Shown here: positions 44,901 through 58,636 of the stretch, in pieces
How the letters are laid out: each line of letters starts with the position of its first letter
Numbering within the stretch: the first letter of the stretch is position 1
Origin: Patiria miniata
Lineage: Eukaryota > Echinodermata > Asteroidea > Valvatida > Asterinidae
Reading direction: 5' to 3'
Assembly (NCBI RefSeq): GCF_015706575.1
Contig: NW_024037051.1
Coordinates: 372,001-436,000 of the forward strand
DNA length: 64,000 nucleotides
Program-made: the position numbers and the translations under genes
Notes under the pieces: model-generated
The model's input: only the letters and a program-made list of their open reading frames with translations
Database searches by the model: none
Told to the model about the DNA's origin: nothing

Positions 44901-47900
44901 ATTAGCTTTCGAACAAGGTATAGTTTGTGCAGAACTTCCCAGGTTAAGGTACCTTTAGACCGCGATATACGAAGTTCGTGTCGCGGGCGCTTGCAGGCAT
45001 TGCTGTTAGACTGACTGCACATAGGGGTACTACTGGCATTGATGCGCTATATCTTGAATTTTCTCCGCAAGTACTGGGTTTCAAAACCTGTCCTTTTGCC
45101 AGCTTGTTGGCCTACTCATTAGCTTTCGAACAAGGTATAGTTTGTGCAGAACTTCCCAGGTTAAGGTACCTTTAGACCGCGATATACGAAGTTCGTGTCG
45201 CGGGCGCTTGCAGGCATTGCTGTTAGACTGACTGCACATAGGGGTACTACTGGCATTGATGCGCTATATCTTGAATTTTCTCCGCAAGTACTGAGTTTCA
45301 AAACCTGTCCTTTTGCCAGCTTGTTGGCCTCATCACAAGCTTCCCAACAAGGTATAGTTTGTGCAGAACTTCCCAGGTTAAGGTACCTTTAGACCGCGAT
45401 ATACGAAGTTCGTGTCGCGGGCGCTTGCAGGCATTGCTGTTAGACTGACTGCACATAGGGGTACTACTGGCATTGATGCGCTATATCTTGAATTTTCTCC
45501 GCAAGTACTGGGTTTCAAAACCTGTCCTTTTGCCAGCTTGTTGGCCTACTCATTAGCTTTCGAACAAGGTATAGTTTGTGCAGAACTTCCCAGGTTAAGG
45601 TACCTTTAGACCGCGATATACGAAGTTCGTGTCGCGGGCGCTTGCAGGCATTGCTGTTAGACTGACTGCACATAGGGGTACTACTGGCATTGATGCGCTA
45701 TATCTTGAATTTTCTCCGCAAGTACTGGGTTTCAAAACCTGTCCTTTTGCCAGCTTGTTGGCCTCATCATTAGCTTTCGAACAAGGTATAGTTTGTGCAG
45801 AACTTCCCAGGTTAAGGTACCTTTAGACCGCGATATACGAAGTTCGTGTCGCGGGCGCTTGCAGGCATTGCTGTTAGACTGACTGCACATAGGGGTACTA
45901 CTGGCATTGATGCGCTATATCTTGAATTTTCTCCGCAAGTACTGGGTTTCAAAACCTGTCCTTTTGCCAGCTTGTTGGCCTACTCATTAGCTTTCGAACA
46001 AGGTATAGTTTGTGCAGAACTTCCCAGGTTAAGGTACCTTTAGACCGCGATATACGAAGTTCGTGTCGCGGGCGCTTGCAGGCATTGCTGTTAGACTGAC
46101 TGCACATAGGGGTACTACTGGCATTGATGCGCTATATCTTGAATTTTCTCCGCAAGTACTGAGTTTCAAAACCTGTCCTTTTGCCAGTTTGTTGGCCTCA
46201 TCAAGCTTCCAACAAGGTATAGTTTGTGCAGAACTTCCCAGGTTAAGGTACCTTTAGACCGCGATATACGAAGTTCGTGTCGCGGGCGCTTGCAGGCATT
46301 GCTGTTAGACTGACTGCACATAGGGGTACTACTGGCATTGATGCGCTATATCTTGAATTTTCTCCGCAAGTACTGGGTTTCAAAACCTGTCCTTTTGCCA
46401 GCTTGTTGGCCTACTCATTAGCTTTCGAACAAGGTATAGTTTGTGCAGAACTTCCCAGGTTAAGGTACCTTTAGACCGCGATATACGAAGTTCGTGTCGC
46501 GGGCGCTTGCAGGCATTGCTGTTAGACTGACTGCACATAGGGGTACTACTGGCATTGATGCGCTATATCTTGAATTTTCTCCGCAAGTACTGAGTTTCAA
46601 AACCTGTCCTTTTGCCAGTTTGTTGGCCTCATCACAAGCTTCCAACAAGGTATAGTTTGTGCAGAACTTCCCAGGTTAAGGTACCTTTAGACCGCGATAT
46701 ACGAAGTTCGTGTCGCGGGCGCTTGCAGGCATTGCTGTTAGACTGACTGCACATAGGGGTACTACTGGCATTGATGCGCTATATCTTGAATTTTCTCCGC
46801 AAGTACTGGGTTTCAAAACCTGTCCTTTTGCCAGCTTGTTGGCCTACTCATTAGCTTTCGAACAAGGTATAGTTTGTGCAGAACTTCCCAGGTTAAGGTA
46901 CCTTTAGACCGCGATATACGAAGTTCGTGTCGCGGGCGCTTGCAGGCATTGCTGTTAGACTGACTGCACATAGGGGTACTACTGGCATTGATGCGCTATA
47001 TCTTGAATTTTCTCCGCAAGTACTGGGTTTCAAAACCTGTCCTTTTGCCAGCTTGTTGGCCTACTCATTAGCTTTCGAACAAGGTATAGTTTGTGCAGAA
47101 CTTCCCAGGTTAAGGTACCTTTAGACCGCGATATACGAAGTTCGTGTCGCGGGCGCTTGCAGGCATTGCTGTTAGACTGACTGCACATAGGGGTACTACT
47201 GGCATTGATGCGCTATATCTTGAATTTTCTCCGCAAGTACTGAGTTTCAAAACCTGTCCTTTTGCCAGTTTGTTGGCCTCATCACAAGCTTTCGAACAAG
47301 GTATAGTTTGTGCAGAACTTCCCAGGTTAAGGTACCTTTAGACCGCGATATACGAAGTTCGTGTCGCGGGCGCTTGCAGGCATTGCTGTTAGACTGACTG
47401 CACATAGGGGTACTACTGGCATTGATGCGCTATATCTTGAATTTTCTCCGCAAGTACTGGGTTTCAAAACCTGTCCTTTTGCCAGCTTGTTGGCCTACTC
47501 ATTAGCTTTCGAACAAGGTATAGTTTGTGCAGAACTTCCCAGGTTAAGGTACCTTTAGACCGCGATATACGAAGTTCGTGTCGCGGGCGCTTGCAGGCAT
47601 TGCTGTTAGACTGACTGCACATAGGGGTACTACTGGCATTGATGCGCTATATCTTGAATTTTCTCCGCAAGTACTGAGTTTCAAAACCTGTCCTTTTGCC
47701 AGTTTGTTGGCCTCATCACAAGCTTCCCAACAAGGTATAGTTTGTGCAGAACTTCCCAGGTTAAGGTACCTTTAGACCGCGATATACGAAGTTCGTGTCG
47801 CGGGCGCTTGCAGGCATTGCTGTTAGACTGACTGCACATAGGGGTACTACTGGCATTGATGCGCTATATCTTGAATTTTCTCCGCAAGTACTGGGTTTCA

Positions 47901-50900
47901 AAACCTGTCCTTTTGCCAGCTTGTTGGCCTACTCATTAGCTTTCGAACAAGGTATAGTTTGTGCAGAACTTCCCAGGTTAAGGTACCTTTAGACCGCGAT
48001 ATACGAAGTTCGTGTCGCGGGCGCTTGCAGGCATTGCTGTTAGACTGACTGCACATAGGGGTACTACTGGCATTGATGCGCTATATCTTGAATTTTCTCC
48101 GCAAGTACTGGGTTTCAAAACCTGTCCTTTTGCCAGCTTGTTGGCCTACTCATTAGCTTTCGAACAAGGTATAGTTTGTGCAGAACTTCCCAGGTTAAGG
48201 TACCTTTAGACCGCGATATACGAAGTTCGTGTCGCGGGCGCTTGCAGGCATTGCTGTTAGACTGACTGCACATAGGGGTACTACTGGCATTGATGCGCTA
48301 TATCTTGAATTTTCTCCGCAAGTACTGGGTTTCAAAACCTGTCCTTTTGCCAGTTTGTTGGCCTCATCACAAGCTTCCCAACAAGGTATAGTTTGTGCAG
48401 AACTTCCCAGGTTAAGGTACCTTTAGACCGCGATATACGAAGTTCGTGTCGCGGGCGCTTGCAGGCATTGCTGTTAGACTGACTGCACATAGGGGTACTA
48501 CTGGCATTGATGCGCTATATCTTGAATTTTCTCCGCAAGTACTGAGTTTCAAAACCTGTCCTTTTGCCAGCTTGTTGGCCTCATCACAAGCTTCCGAACA
48601 AGGTATAGTTTGTGCAGAACTTCCCAGGTTAAGGTACCTTTAGACCGCGATATACGAAGTTCGTGTCGCGGGCGCTTGCAGGCATTGCTGTTAGACTGAC
48701 TGCACATAGGGGTACTACTGGCATTGATGCGCTATATCTTGAATTTTCTCCGCAAGTACTGGGTTTCAAAACCTGTCCTTTTGCCAGCTTGTTGGCCTAC
48801 TCATTAGCTTTCGAACAAGGTATAGTTTGTGCAGAACTTCCCAGGTTAAGGTACCTTTAGACCGCGATATACGAAGTTCGTGTCGCGGGCGCTTGCAGGC
48901 ATTGCTGTTAGACTGACTGCACATAGGGGTACTACTGGCATTGATGCGCTATATCTTGAATTTTCTCCGCAAGTACTGAGTTTCAAAACCTGTCCTTTTG
49001 CCAGTTTGTTGGCCTCATCACAAGCTTCCCAACAAGGTATAGTTTGTGCAGAACTTCCCAGGTTAAGGTACCTTTAGACCGCGATATACGAAGTTCGTGT
49101 CGCGGGCGCTTGCAGGCATTGCTGTTAGACTGACTGCACATAGGGGTACTACTGGCATTGATGCGCTATATCTTGAATTTTCTCCGCAAGTACTGGGTTT
49201 CAAAACCTGTCCTTTTGCCAGCTTGTTGGCCTACTCATTAGCTTTCGAACAAGGTATAGTTTGTGCAGAACTTCCCAGGTTAAGGTACCTTTAGACCGCG
49301 ATATACGAAGTTCGTGTCGCGGGCGCTTGCAGGCATTGCTGTTAGACTGACTGCACATAGGGGTACTACTGGCATTGATGCGCTATATCTTGAATTTTCT
49401 CCGCAAGTACTGGGTTTCAAAACCTGTCCTTTTGCCAGCTTGTTGGCCTACTCATTAGCTTTCGAACAAGGTATAGTTTGTGCAGAACTTCCCAGGTTAA
49501 GGTACCTTTAGACCGCGATATACGAAGTTCGTGTCGCGGGCGCTTGCAGGCATTGCTGTTAGACTGACTGCACATAGGGGTACTACTGGCATTGATGCGC
49601 TATATCTTGAATTTTCTCCGCAAGTACTGAGTTTCAAAACCTGTCCTTTTGCCAGTTTGTTGGCCTCATCACAAGCTTCCCAACAAGGTATAGTTTGTGC
49701 AGAACTTCCCAGGTTAAGGTACCTTTAGACCGCGATATACGAAGTTCGTGTCGCGGGCGCTTGCAGGCATTGCTGTTAGACTGACTGCACATAGGGGTAC
49801 TACTGGCATTGATGCGCTATATCTTGAATTTTCTCCGCAAGTACTGGGTTTCAAAACCTGTCCTTTTGCCAGCTTGTTGGCCTACTCATTAGCTTTCGAA
49901 CAAGGTATAGTTTGTGCAGAACTTCCCAGGTTAAGGTACCTTTAGACCGCGATATACGAAGTTCGTGTCGCGGGCGCTTGCAGGCATTGCTGTTAGACTG
50001 ACTGCACATAGGGGTACTACTGGCATTGATGCGCTATATCTTGAATTTTCTCCGCAAGTACTGAGTTTCAAAACCTGTCCTTTTGCCAGTTTGTTGGCCT
50101 CATCACAAGCTTCCAACAAGGTATAGTTTGTGCAGAACTTCCCAGGTTAAGGTACCTTTAGACCGCGATATACGAAGTTCGTGTCGCGGGCGCTTGCAGG
50201 CATTGCTGTTAGACTGACTGCACATAGGGGTACTACTGGCATTGATGCGCTATATCTTGAATTTTCTCCGCAAGTACTGGGTTTCAAAACCTGTCCTTTT
50301 GCCAGCTTGTTGGCCTACTCATTAGCTTTCGAACAAGGTATAGTTTGTGCAGAACTTCCCAGGTTAAGGTACCTTTAGACCGCGATATACGAAGTTCGTG
50401 TCGCGGGCGCTTGCAGGCATTGCTGTTAGACTGACTGCACATAGGGGTACTACTGGCATTGATGCGCTATATCTTGAATTTTCTCCGCAAGTACTGGTTT
50501 CAAAACCTGTCCTTTTGCCAGCTTGTTGGCCTACTCATTAGCTTTCGAACAAGGTATAGTTTGTGCAGAACTTCCCAGGTTAAGGTACCTTTAGACCGCG
50601 ATATACGAAGTTCGTGTCGCGGGCGCTTGCAGGCATTGCTGTTAGACTGACTGCACATAGGGGTACTACTGGCATTGATGCGCTATATCTTGAATTTTCT
50701 CCGCAAGTACTGAGTTTCAAAACCTGTCCTTTTGCCAGTTTGTTGGCCTCATCACAAGCTTCCAACAAGGTATAGTTTGTGCAGAACTTCCCAGGTTAAG
50801 GTACCTTTAGACCGCGATATACGAAGTTCGTGTCGCGGGCGCTTGCAGGCATTGCTGTTAGACTGACTGCACATAGGGGTACTACTGGCATTGATGCGCT

Positions 50901-53900
50901 ATATCTTGAATTTTCTCCGCAAGTACTGGGTTTCAAAACCTGTCCTTTTGCCAGCTTGTTGGCCTACTCATTAGCTTTCGAACAAGGTATAGTTTGTGCA
51001 GAACTTCCCAGGTTAAGGTACCTTTAGACCGCGATATACGAAGTTCGTGTCGCGGGCGCTTGCAGGCATTGCTGTTAGACTGACTGCACATAGGGGTACT
51101 ACTGGCATTGATGCGCTATATCTTGAATTTTCTCCGCAAGTACTGAGTTTCAAAACCTGTCCTTTTGCCAGCTTGTTGGCCTCATCACAAGCTTCCGAAC
51201 AAGGTATAGTTTGTGCAGAACTTCCCAGGTTAAGGTACCTTTAGACCGCGATATACGAAGTTCGTGTCGCGGGCGCTTGCAGGCATTGCTGTTAGACTGA
51301 CTGCACATAGGGGTACTACTGGCATTGATGCGCTATATCTTGAATTTTCTCCGCAAGTACTGGTTTCAAAACCTGTCCTTTTGCCAGCTTGTTGGCCTAC
51401 TCATTAGCTTTCGAACAAGGTATAGTTTGTGCAGAACTTCCCAGGTTAAGGTACCTTTAGACCGCGATATACGAAGTTCGTGTCGCGGGCGCTTGCAGGC
51501 ATTGCTGTTAGACTGACTGCACATAGGGGTACTACTGGCATTGATGCGCTATATCTTGAATTTTCTCCGCAAGTACTGAGTTTCAAAACCTGTCCTTTTG
51601 CCAGTTTGTTGGCCTCATCACAAGCTTCCCAACAAGGTATAGTTTGTGCAGAACTTCCCAGGTTAAGGTACCTTTAGACCGCGATATACGAAGTTCGTGT
51701 CGCGGGCGCTTGCAGGCATTGCTGTTAGACTGACTGCACATAGGGGTACTACTGGCATTGATGCGCTATATCTTGAATTTTCTCCGCAAGTACTGAGTTT
51801 CAAAACCTGTCCTTTTGCCAGCTTGTTGGCCTCATCACAAGCTTCCCAACAAGGTATAGTTTGTGCAGAACTTCCCAGGTTAAGGTACCTTTAGACCGCG
51901 ATATACGAAGTTCGTGTCGCGGGCGCTTGCAGGCATTGCTGTTAGACTGACTGCACATAGGGGTACTACTGGCATTGATGCGCTATATCTTGAATTTTCT
52001 CCGCAAGTACTGGGTTTCAAAACCTGTCCTTTTGCCAGCTTGTTGGCCTACTCATTAGCTTTCGAACAAGGTATAGTTTGTGCAGAACTTCCCAGGTTAA
52101 GGTACCTTTAGACCGCGATATACGAAGTTCGTGTCGCGGGCGCTTGCAGGCATTGCTGTTAGACTGACTGCACATAGGGGTACTACTGGCATTGATGCGC
52201 TATATCTTGAATTTTCTCCGCAAGTACTGAGTTTCAAAACCTGTCCTTTTGCCAGTTTGTTGGCCTCATCACAAGCTTCCAACAAGGTATAGTTTGTGCA
52301 GAACTTCCCAGGTTAAGGTACCTTTAGACCGCGATATACGAAGTTCGTGTCGCGGGCGCTTGCAGGCATTGCTGTTAGACTGACTGCACATAGGGGTACT
52401 ACTGGCATTGATGCGCTATATCTTGAATTTTCTCCGCAAGTACTGGGTTTCAAAACCTGTCCTTTTGCCAGCTTGTTGGCCTACTCATTAGCTTTCGAAC
52501 AAGGTATAGTTTGTGCAGAACTTCCCAGGTTAAGGTACCTTTAGACCGCGATATACGAAGTTCGTGTCGCGGGCGCTTGCAGGCATTGCTGTTAGACTGA
52601 CTGCACATAGGGGTACTACTGGCATTGATGCGCTATATCTTGAATTTTCTCCGCAAGTACTGAGTTTCAAAACCTGTCCTTTTGCCAGTTTGTTGGCCTC
52701 ATCACAAGCTTCCCAACAAGGTATAGTTTGTGCAGAACTTCCCAGGTTAAGGTACCTTTAGACCGCGATATACGAAGTTCGTGTCGCGGGCGCTTGCAGG
52801 CATTGCTGTTAGACTGACTGCACATAGGGGTACTACTGGCATTGATGCGCTATATCTTGAATTTTCTCCGCAAGTACTGGGTTTCAAAACCTGTCCTTTT
52901 GCCAGCTTGTTGGCCTACTCATTAGCTTTCGAACAAGGTATAGTTTGTGCAGAACTTCCCAGGTTAAGGTACCTTTAGACCGCGATATACGAAGTTCGTG
53001 TCGCGGGCGCTTGCAGGCATTGCTGTTAGACTGACTGCACATAGGGGTACTACTGGCATTGATGCGCTATATCTTGAATTTTCTCCGCAAGTACTGGGTT
53101 TCAAAACCTGTCCTTTTGCCAGCTTGTTGGCCTACTCATTAGCTTTCGAACAAGGTATAGTTTGTGCAGAACTTCCCAGGTTAAGGTACCTTTAGACCGC
53201 GATATACGAAGTTCGTGTCGCGGGCGCTTGCAGGCATTGCTGTTAGACTGACTGCACATAGGGGTACTACTGGCATTGATGCGCTATATCTTGAATTTTC
53301 TCCGCAAGTACTGAGTTTCAAAACCTGTCCTTTTGCCAGTTTGTTGGCCTCATCACAAGCTTCCCAACAAGGTATAGTTTGTGCAGAACTTCCCAGGTTA
53401 AGGTACCTTTAGACCGCGATATACGAAGTTCGTGTCGCGGGCGCTTGCAGGCATTGCTGTTAGACTGACTGCACATAGGGGTACTACTGGCATTGATGCG
53501 CTATATCTTGAATTTTCTCCGCAAGTACTGGGTTTCAAAACCTGTCCTTTTGCCAGCTTGTTGGCCTACTCATTAGCTTTCGAACAAGGTATAGTTTGTG
53601 CAGAACTTCCCAGGTTAAGGTACCTTTAGACCGCGATATACGAAGTTCGTGTCGCGGGCGCTTGCAGGCATTGCTGTTAGACTGACTGCACATAGGGGTA
53701 CTACTGGCATTGATGCGCTATATCTTGAATTTTCTCCGCAAGTACTGGGTTTCAAAACCTGTCCTTTTGCCAGCTTGTTGGCCTATCATTAGCTTTCGAA
53801 CAAGGTATAGTTTGTGCAGAACTTCCCAGGTTAAGGTACCTTTAGACCGCGATATACGAAGTTCGTGTCGCGGGCGCTTGCAGGCATTGCTGTTAGACTG

Positions 53901-56249
53901 ACTGCACATAGGGGTACTACTGGCATTGATGCGCTATATCTTGAATTTTCTCCGCAAGTACTGGTTTCAAAACCTGTCCTTTTGCCAGCTTGTTGGCCTA
54001 CTCATTAGCTTTCGAACAAGGTATAGTTTGTGCAGAACTTCCCAGGTTAAGGTACCTTTAGACCGCGATATACGAAGTTCGTGTCGCGGGCGCTTGCAGG
54101 CATTGCTGTTAGACTGACTGCACATAGGGGTACTACTGGCATTGATGCGCTATATCTTGAATTTTCTCCGCAAGTACTGGGTTTCAAAACCTGTCCTTTT
54201 GCCAGCTTGTTGGCCTCATCATTAGCTTTCGAACAAGGTATAGTTTGTGCAGAACTTCCCAGGTTAAGGTACCTTTAGACCGCGATATACGAAGTTCGTG
54301 TCGCGGGCGCTTGCAGGCATTGCTGTTAGACTGACTGCACATAGGGGTACTACTGGCATTGATGCGCTATATCTTGAATTTTCTCCGCAAGTACTGGGTT
54401 TCAAAACCTGTCCTTTTGCCAGCTTGTTGGCCTACTCATTAGCTTTCGAACAAGGTATAGTTTGTGCAGAACTTCCCAGGTTAAGGTACCTTTAGACCGC
54501 GATATACGAAGTTCGTGTCGCGGGCGCTTGCAGGCATTGCTGTTAGACTGACTGCACATAGGGGTACTACTGGCATTGATGCGCTATATCTTGAATTTTC
54601 TCCGCAAGTACTGAGTTTCAAAACCTGTCCTTTTGCCAGTTTGTTGGCCTCATCACAAGCTTCCCAACAAGGTATAGTTTGTGCAGAACTTCCCAGGTTA
54701 AGGTACCTTTAGACCGCGATATACGAAGTTCGTGTCGCGGGCGCTTGCAGGCATTGCTGTTAGACTGACTGCACATAGGGGTACTACTGGCATTGATGCG
54801 CTATATCTTGAATTTTCTCCGCAAGTACTGGGTTTCAAAACCTGTCCTTTTGCCAGCTTGTTGGCCTACTCATTAGCTTTCGAACAAGGTATAGTTTGTG
54901 CAGAACTTCCCAGGTTAAGGTACCTTTAGACCGCGATATACGAAGTTCGTGTCGCGGGCGCTTGCAGGCATTGCTGTTAGACTGACTGCACATAGGGGTA
55001 CTACTGGCATTGATGCGCTATATCTTGAATTTTCTCCGCAAGTACTGAGTTTCAAAACCTGTCCTTTTGCCAGTTTGTTGGCCTCATCACAAGCTTCCCA
55101 ACAAGGTATAGTTTGTGCAGAACTTCCCAGGTTAAGGTACCTTTAGACCGCGATATACGAAGTTCGTGTCGCGGGCGCTTGCAGGCATTGCTGTTAGACT
55201 GACTGCACATAGGGGTACTACTGGCATTGATGCGCTATATCTTGAATTTTCTCCGCAAGTACTGGGTTTCAAAACCTGTCCTTTTGCCAGCTTGTTGGCC
55301 TACTCATTAGCTTTCGAACAAGGTATAGTTTGTGCAGAACTTCCCAGGTTAAGGTACCTTTAGACCGCGATATACGAAGTTCGTGTCGCGGGCGCTTGCA
55401 GGCATTGCTGTTAGACTGACTGCACATAGGGGTACTACTGGCATTGATGCGCTATATCTTGAATTTTCTCCGCAAGTACTGAGTTTCAAAACCTGTCCTT
55501 TTGCCAGTTTGTTGGCCTCATCACAAGCTTCCGAACAAGGTATAGTTTGTGCAGAACTTCCCAGGTTAAGGTACCTTTAGACCGCGATATACGAAGTTCG
55601 TGTCGCGGGCGCTTGCAGGCATTGCTGTTAGACTGACTGCACATAGGGGTACTACTGGCATTGATGCGCTATATCTTGAATTTTCTCCGCAAGTACTGGT
55701 TTCAAAACCTGTCCTTTTGCCAGCTTGTTGGCCTACTCATTAGCTTTCGAACAAGGTATAGTTTGTGCAGAACTTCCCAGGTTAAGGTACCTTTAGACCG
55801 CGATATACGAAGTTCGTGTCGCGGGCGCTTGCAGGCATTGCTGTTAGACTGACTGCACATAGGGGTACTACTGGCATTGATGCGCTATATCTTGAATTTT
55901 CTCCGCAAGTACTGGGTTTCAAAACCTGTCCTTTTGCCAGCTTGTTGGCCTACTCATTAGCTTTCGAACAAGGTATAGTTTGTGCAGAACTTCCCAGGTT
56001 AAGGTACCTTTAGACCGCGATATACGAAGTTCGTGTCGCGGGCGCTTGCAGGCATTGCTGTTAGACTGACTGCACATAGGGGTACTACTGGCATTGATGC
56101 GCTATATCTTGAATTTTCTCCGCAAGTACTGGGTTTCAAAACCTGTCCTTTTGCCAGCTTGTTGGCCTACTCATTAGCTTTCGAACAAGGTATAGTTTGT
56201 GCAGAACTTCCCAGGTTAAGGTACCTTTAGACCGCGATATACGAAGTTC

Positions 56250-58636
56250 GTGTCGCGGGCGCTTGCAGGCATTGCTGTTAGACTGACTGCACATAGGGGT
56301 ACTACTGGCATTGATGCGCTATATCTTGAATTTTCTCCGCAAGTACTGGGTTTCAAAACCTGTCCTTTTGCCAGCTTGTTGGCCTACTCATTAGCTTTCG
56401 AACAAGGTATAGTTTGTGCAGAACTTCCCAGGTTAAGGTACCTTTAGACCGCGATATACGAAGTTCGTGTCGCGGGCGCTTGCAGGCATTGCTGTTAGAC
56501 TGACTGCACATAGGGGTACTACTGGCATTGATGCGCTATATCTTGAATTTTCTCCGCAAGTACTGAGTTTCAAAACCTGTCCTTTTGCCAGTTTGTTGGC
56601 CTCATCACAAGCTTCCCAACAAGGTATAGTTTGTGCAGAACTTCCCAGGTTAAGGTACCTTTAGACCGCGATATACGAAGTTCGTGTCGCGGGCGCTTGC
56701 AGGCATTGCTGTTAGACTGACTGCACATAGGGGTACTACTGGCATTGATGCGCTATATCTTGAATTTTCTCCGCAAGTACTGGGTTTCAAAACCTGTCCT
56801 TTTGCCAGCTTGTTGGCCTACTCATTAGCTTTCGAACAAGGTATAGTTTGTGCAGAACTTCCCAGGTTAAGGTACCTTTAGACCGCGATATACGAAGTTC
56901 GTGTCGCGGGCGCTTGCAGGCATTGCTGTTAGACTGACTGCACATAGGGGTACTACTGGCATTGATGCGCTATATCTTGAATTTTCTCCGCAAGTACTGA
57001 GTTTCAAAACCTGTCCTTTTGCCAGTTTGTTGGCCTCATCACAAGCTTCCCAACAAGGTATAGTTTGTGCAGAACTTCCCAGGTTAAGGTACCTTTAGAC
57101 CGCGATATACGAAGTTCGTGTCGCGGGCGCTTGCAGGCATTGCTGTTAGACTGACTGCACATAGGGGTACTACTGGCATTGATGCGCTATATCTTGAATT
57201 TTCTCCGCAAGTACTGGGTTTCAAAACCTGTCCTTTTGCCAGCTTGTTGGCCTACTCATTAGCTTTCGAACAAGGTATAGTTTGTGCAGAACTTCCCAGG
57301 TTAAGGTACCTTTAGACCGCGATATACGAAGTTCGTGTCGCGGGCGCTTGCAGGCATTGCTGTTAGACTGACTGCACATAGGGGTACTACTGGCATTGAT
57401 GCGCTATATCTTGAATTTTCTCCGCAAGTACTGAGTTTCAAAACCTGTCCTTTTGCCAGTTTGTTGGCCTCATCACAAGCTTCCCAACAAGGTATAGTTT
57501 GTGCAGAACTTCCCAGGTTAAGGTACCTTTAGACCGCGATATACGAAGTTCGTGTCGCGGGCGCTTGCAGGCATTGCTGTTAGACTGACTGCACATAGGG
57601 GTACTACTGGCATTGATGCGCTATATCTTGAATTTTCTCCGCAAGTACTGGGTTTCAAAACCTGTCCTTTTGCCAGCTTGTTGGCCTACTCATTAGCTTT
57701 CGAACAAGGTATAGTTTGTGCAGAACTTCCCAGGTTAAGGTACCTTTAGACCGCGATATACGAAGTTCGTGTCGCGGGCGCTTGCAGGCATTGCTGTTAG
57801 ACTGACTGCACATAGGGGTACTACTGGCATTGATGCGCTATATCTTGAATTTTCTCCGCAAGTACTGAGTTTCAAAACCTGTCCTTTTGCCAGTTTGTTG
57901 GCCTCATCACAAGCTTCCCAACAAGGTATAGTTTGTGCAGAACTTCCCAGGTTAAGGTACCTTTAGACCGCGATATACGAAGTTCGTGTCGCGGGCGCTT
58001 GCAGGCATTGCTGTTAGACTGACTGCACATAGGGGTACTACTGGCATTGATGCGCTATATCTTGAATTTTCTCCGCAAGTACTGGGTTTCAAAACCTGTC
58101 CTTTTGCCAGCTTGTTGGCCTACTCATTAGCTTTCGAACAAGGTATAGTTTGTGCAGAACTTCCCAGGTTAAGGTACCTTTAGACCGCGATATACGAAGT
58201 TCGTGTCGCGGGCGCTTGCAGGCATTGCTGTTAGACTGACTGCACATAGGGGTACTACTGGCATTGATGCGCTATATCTTGAATTTTCTCCGCAAGTACT
58301 GAGTTTCAAAACCTGTCCTTTTGCCAGTTTGTTGGCCTCATCACAAGCTTCCCAACAAGGTATAGTTTGTGCAGAACTTCCCAGGTTAAGGTACCTTTAG
58401 ACCGCGATATACGAAGTTCGTGTCGCGGGCGCTTGCAGGCATTGCTGTTAGACTGACTGCACATAGGGGTACTACTGGCATTGATGCGCTATATCTTGAA
58501 TTTTCTCCGCAAGTACTGGGTTTCAAAACCTGTCCTTTTGCCAGCTTGTTGGCCTACTCATTAGCTTTCGAACAAGGTATAGTTTGTGCAGAACTTCCCA
58601 GGTTAAGGTACCTTTAGACCGCGATATACGAAGTTC
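56250..58636. repeat. Run of alternating A and B satellite units (434 bp dimer)
   Basis: Eleven successive units from 56250 alternate A,B,A,B without interruption. Elsewhere A and B are mixed less regularly (AAB, ABB). This is a local dimeric higher-order repeat within the array. Confidence 0.8.
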
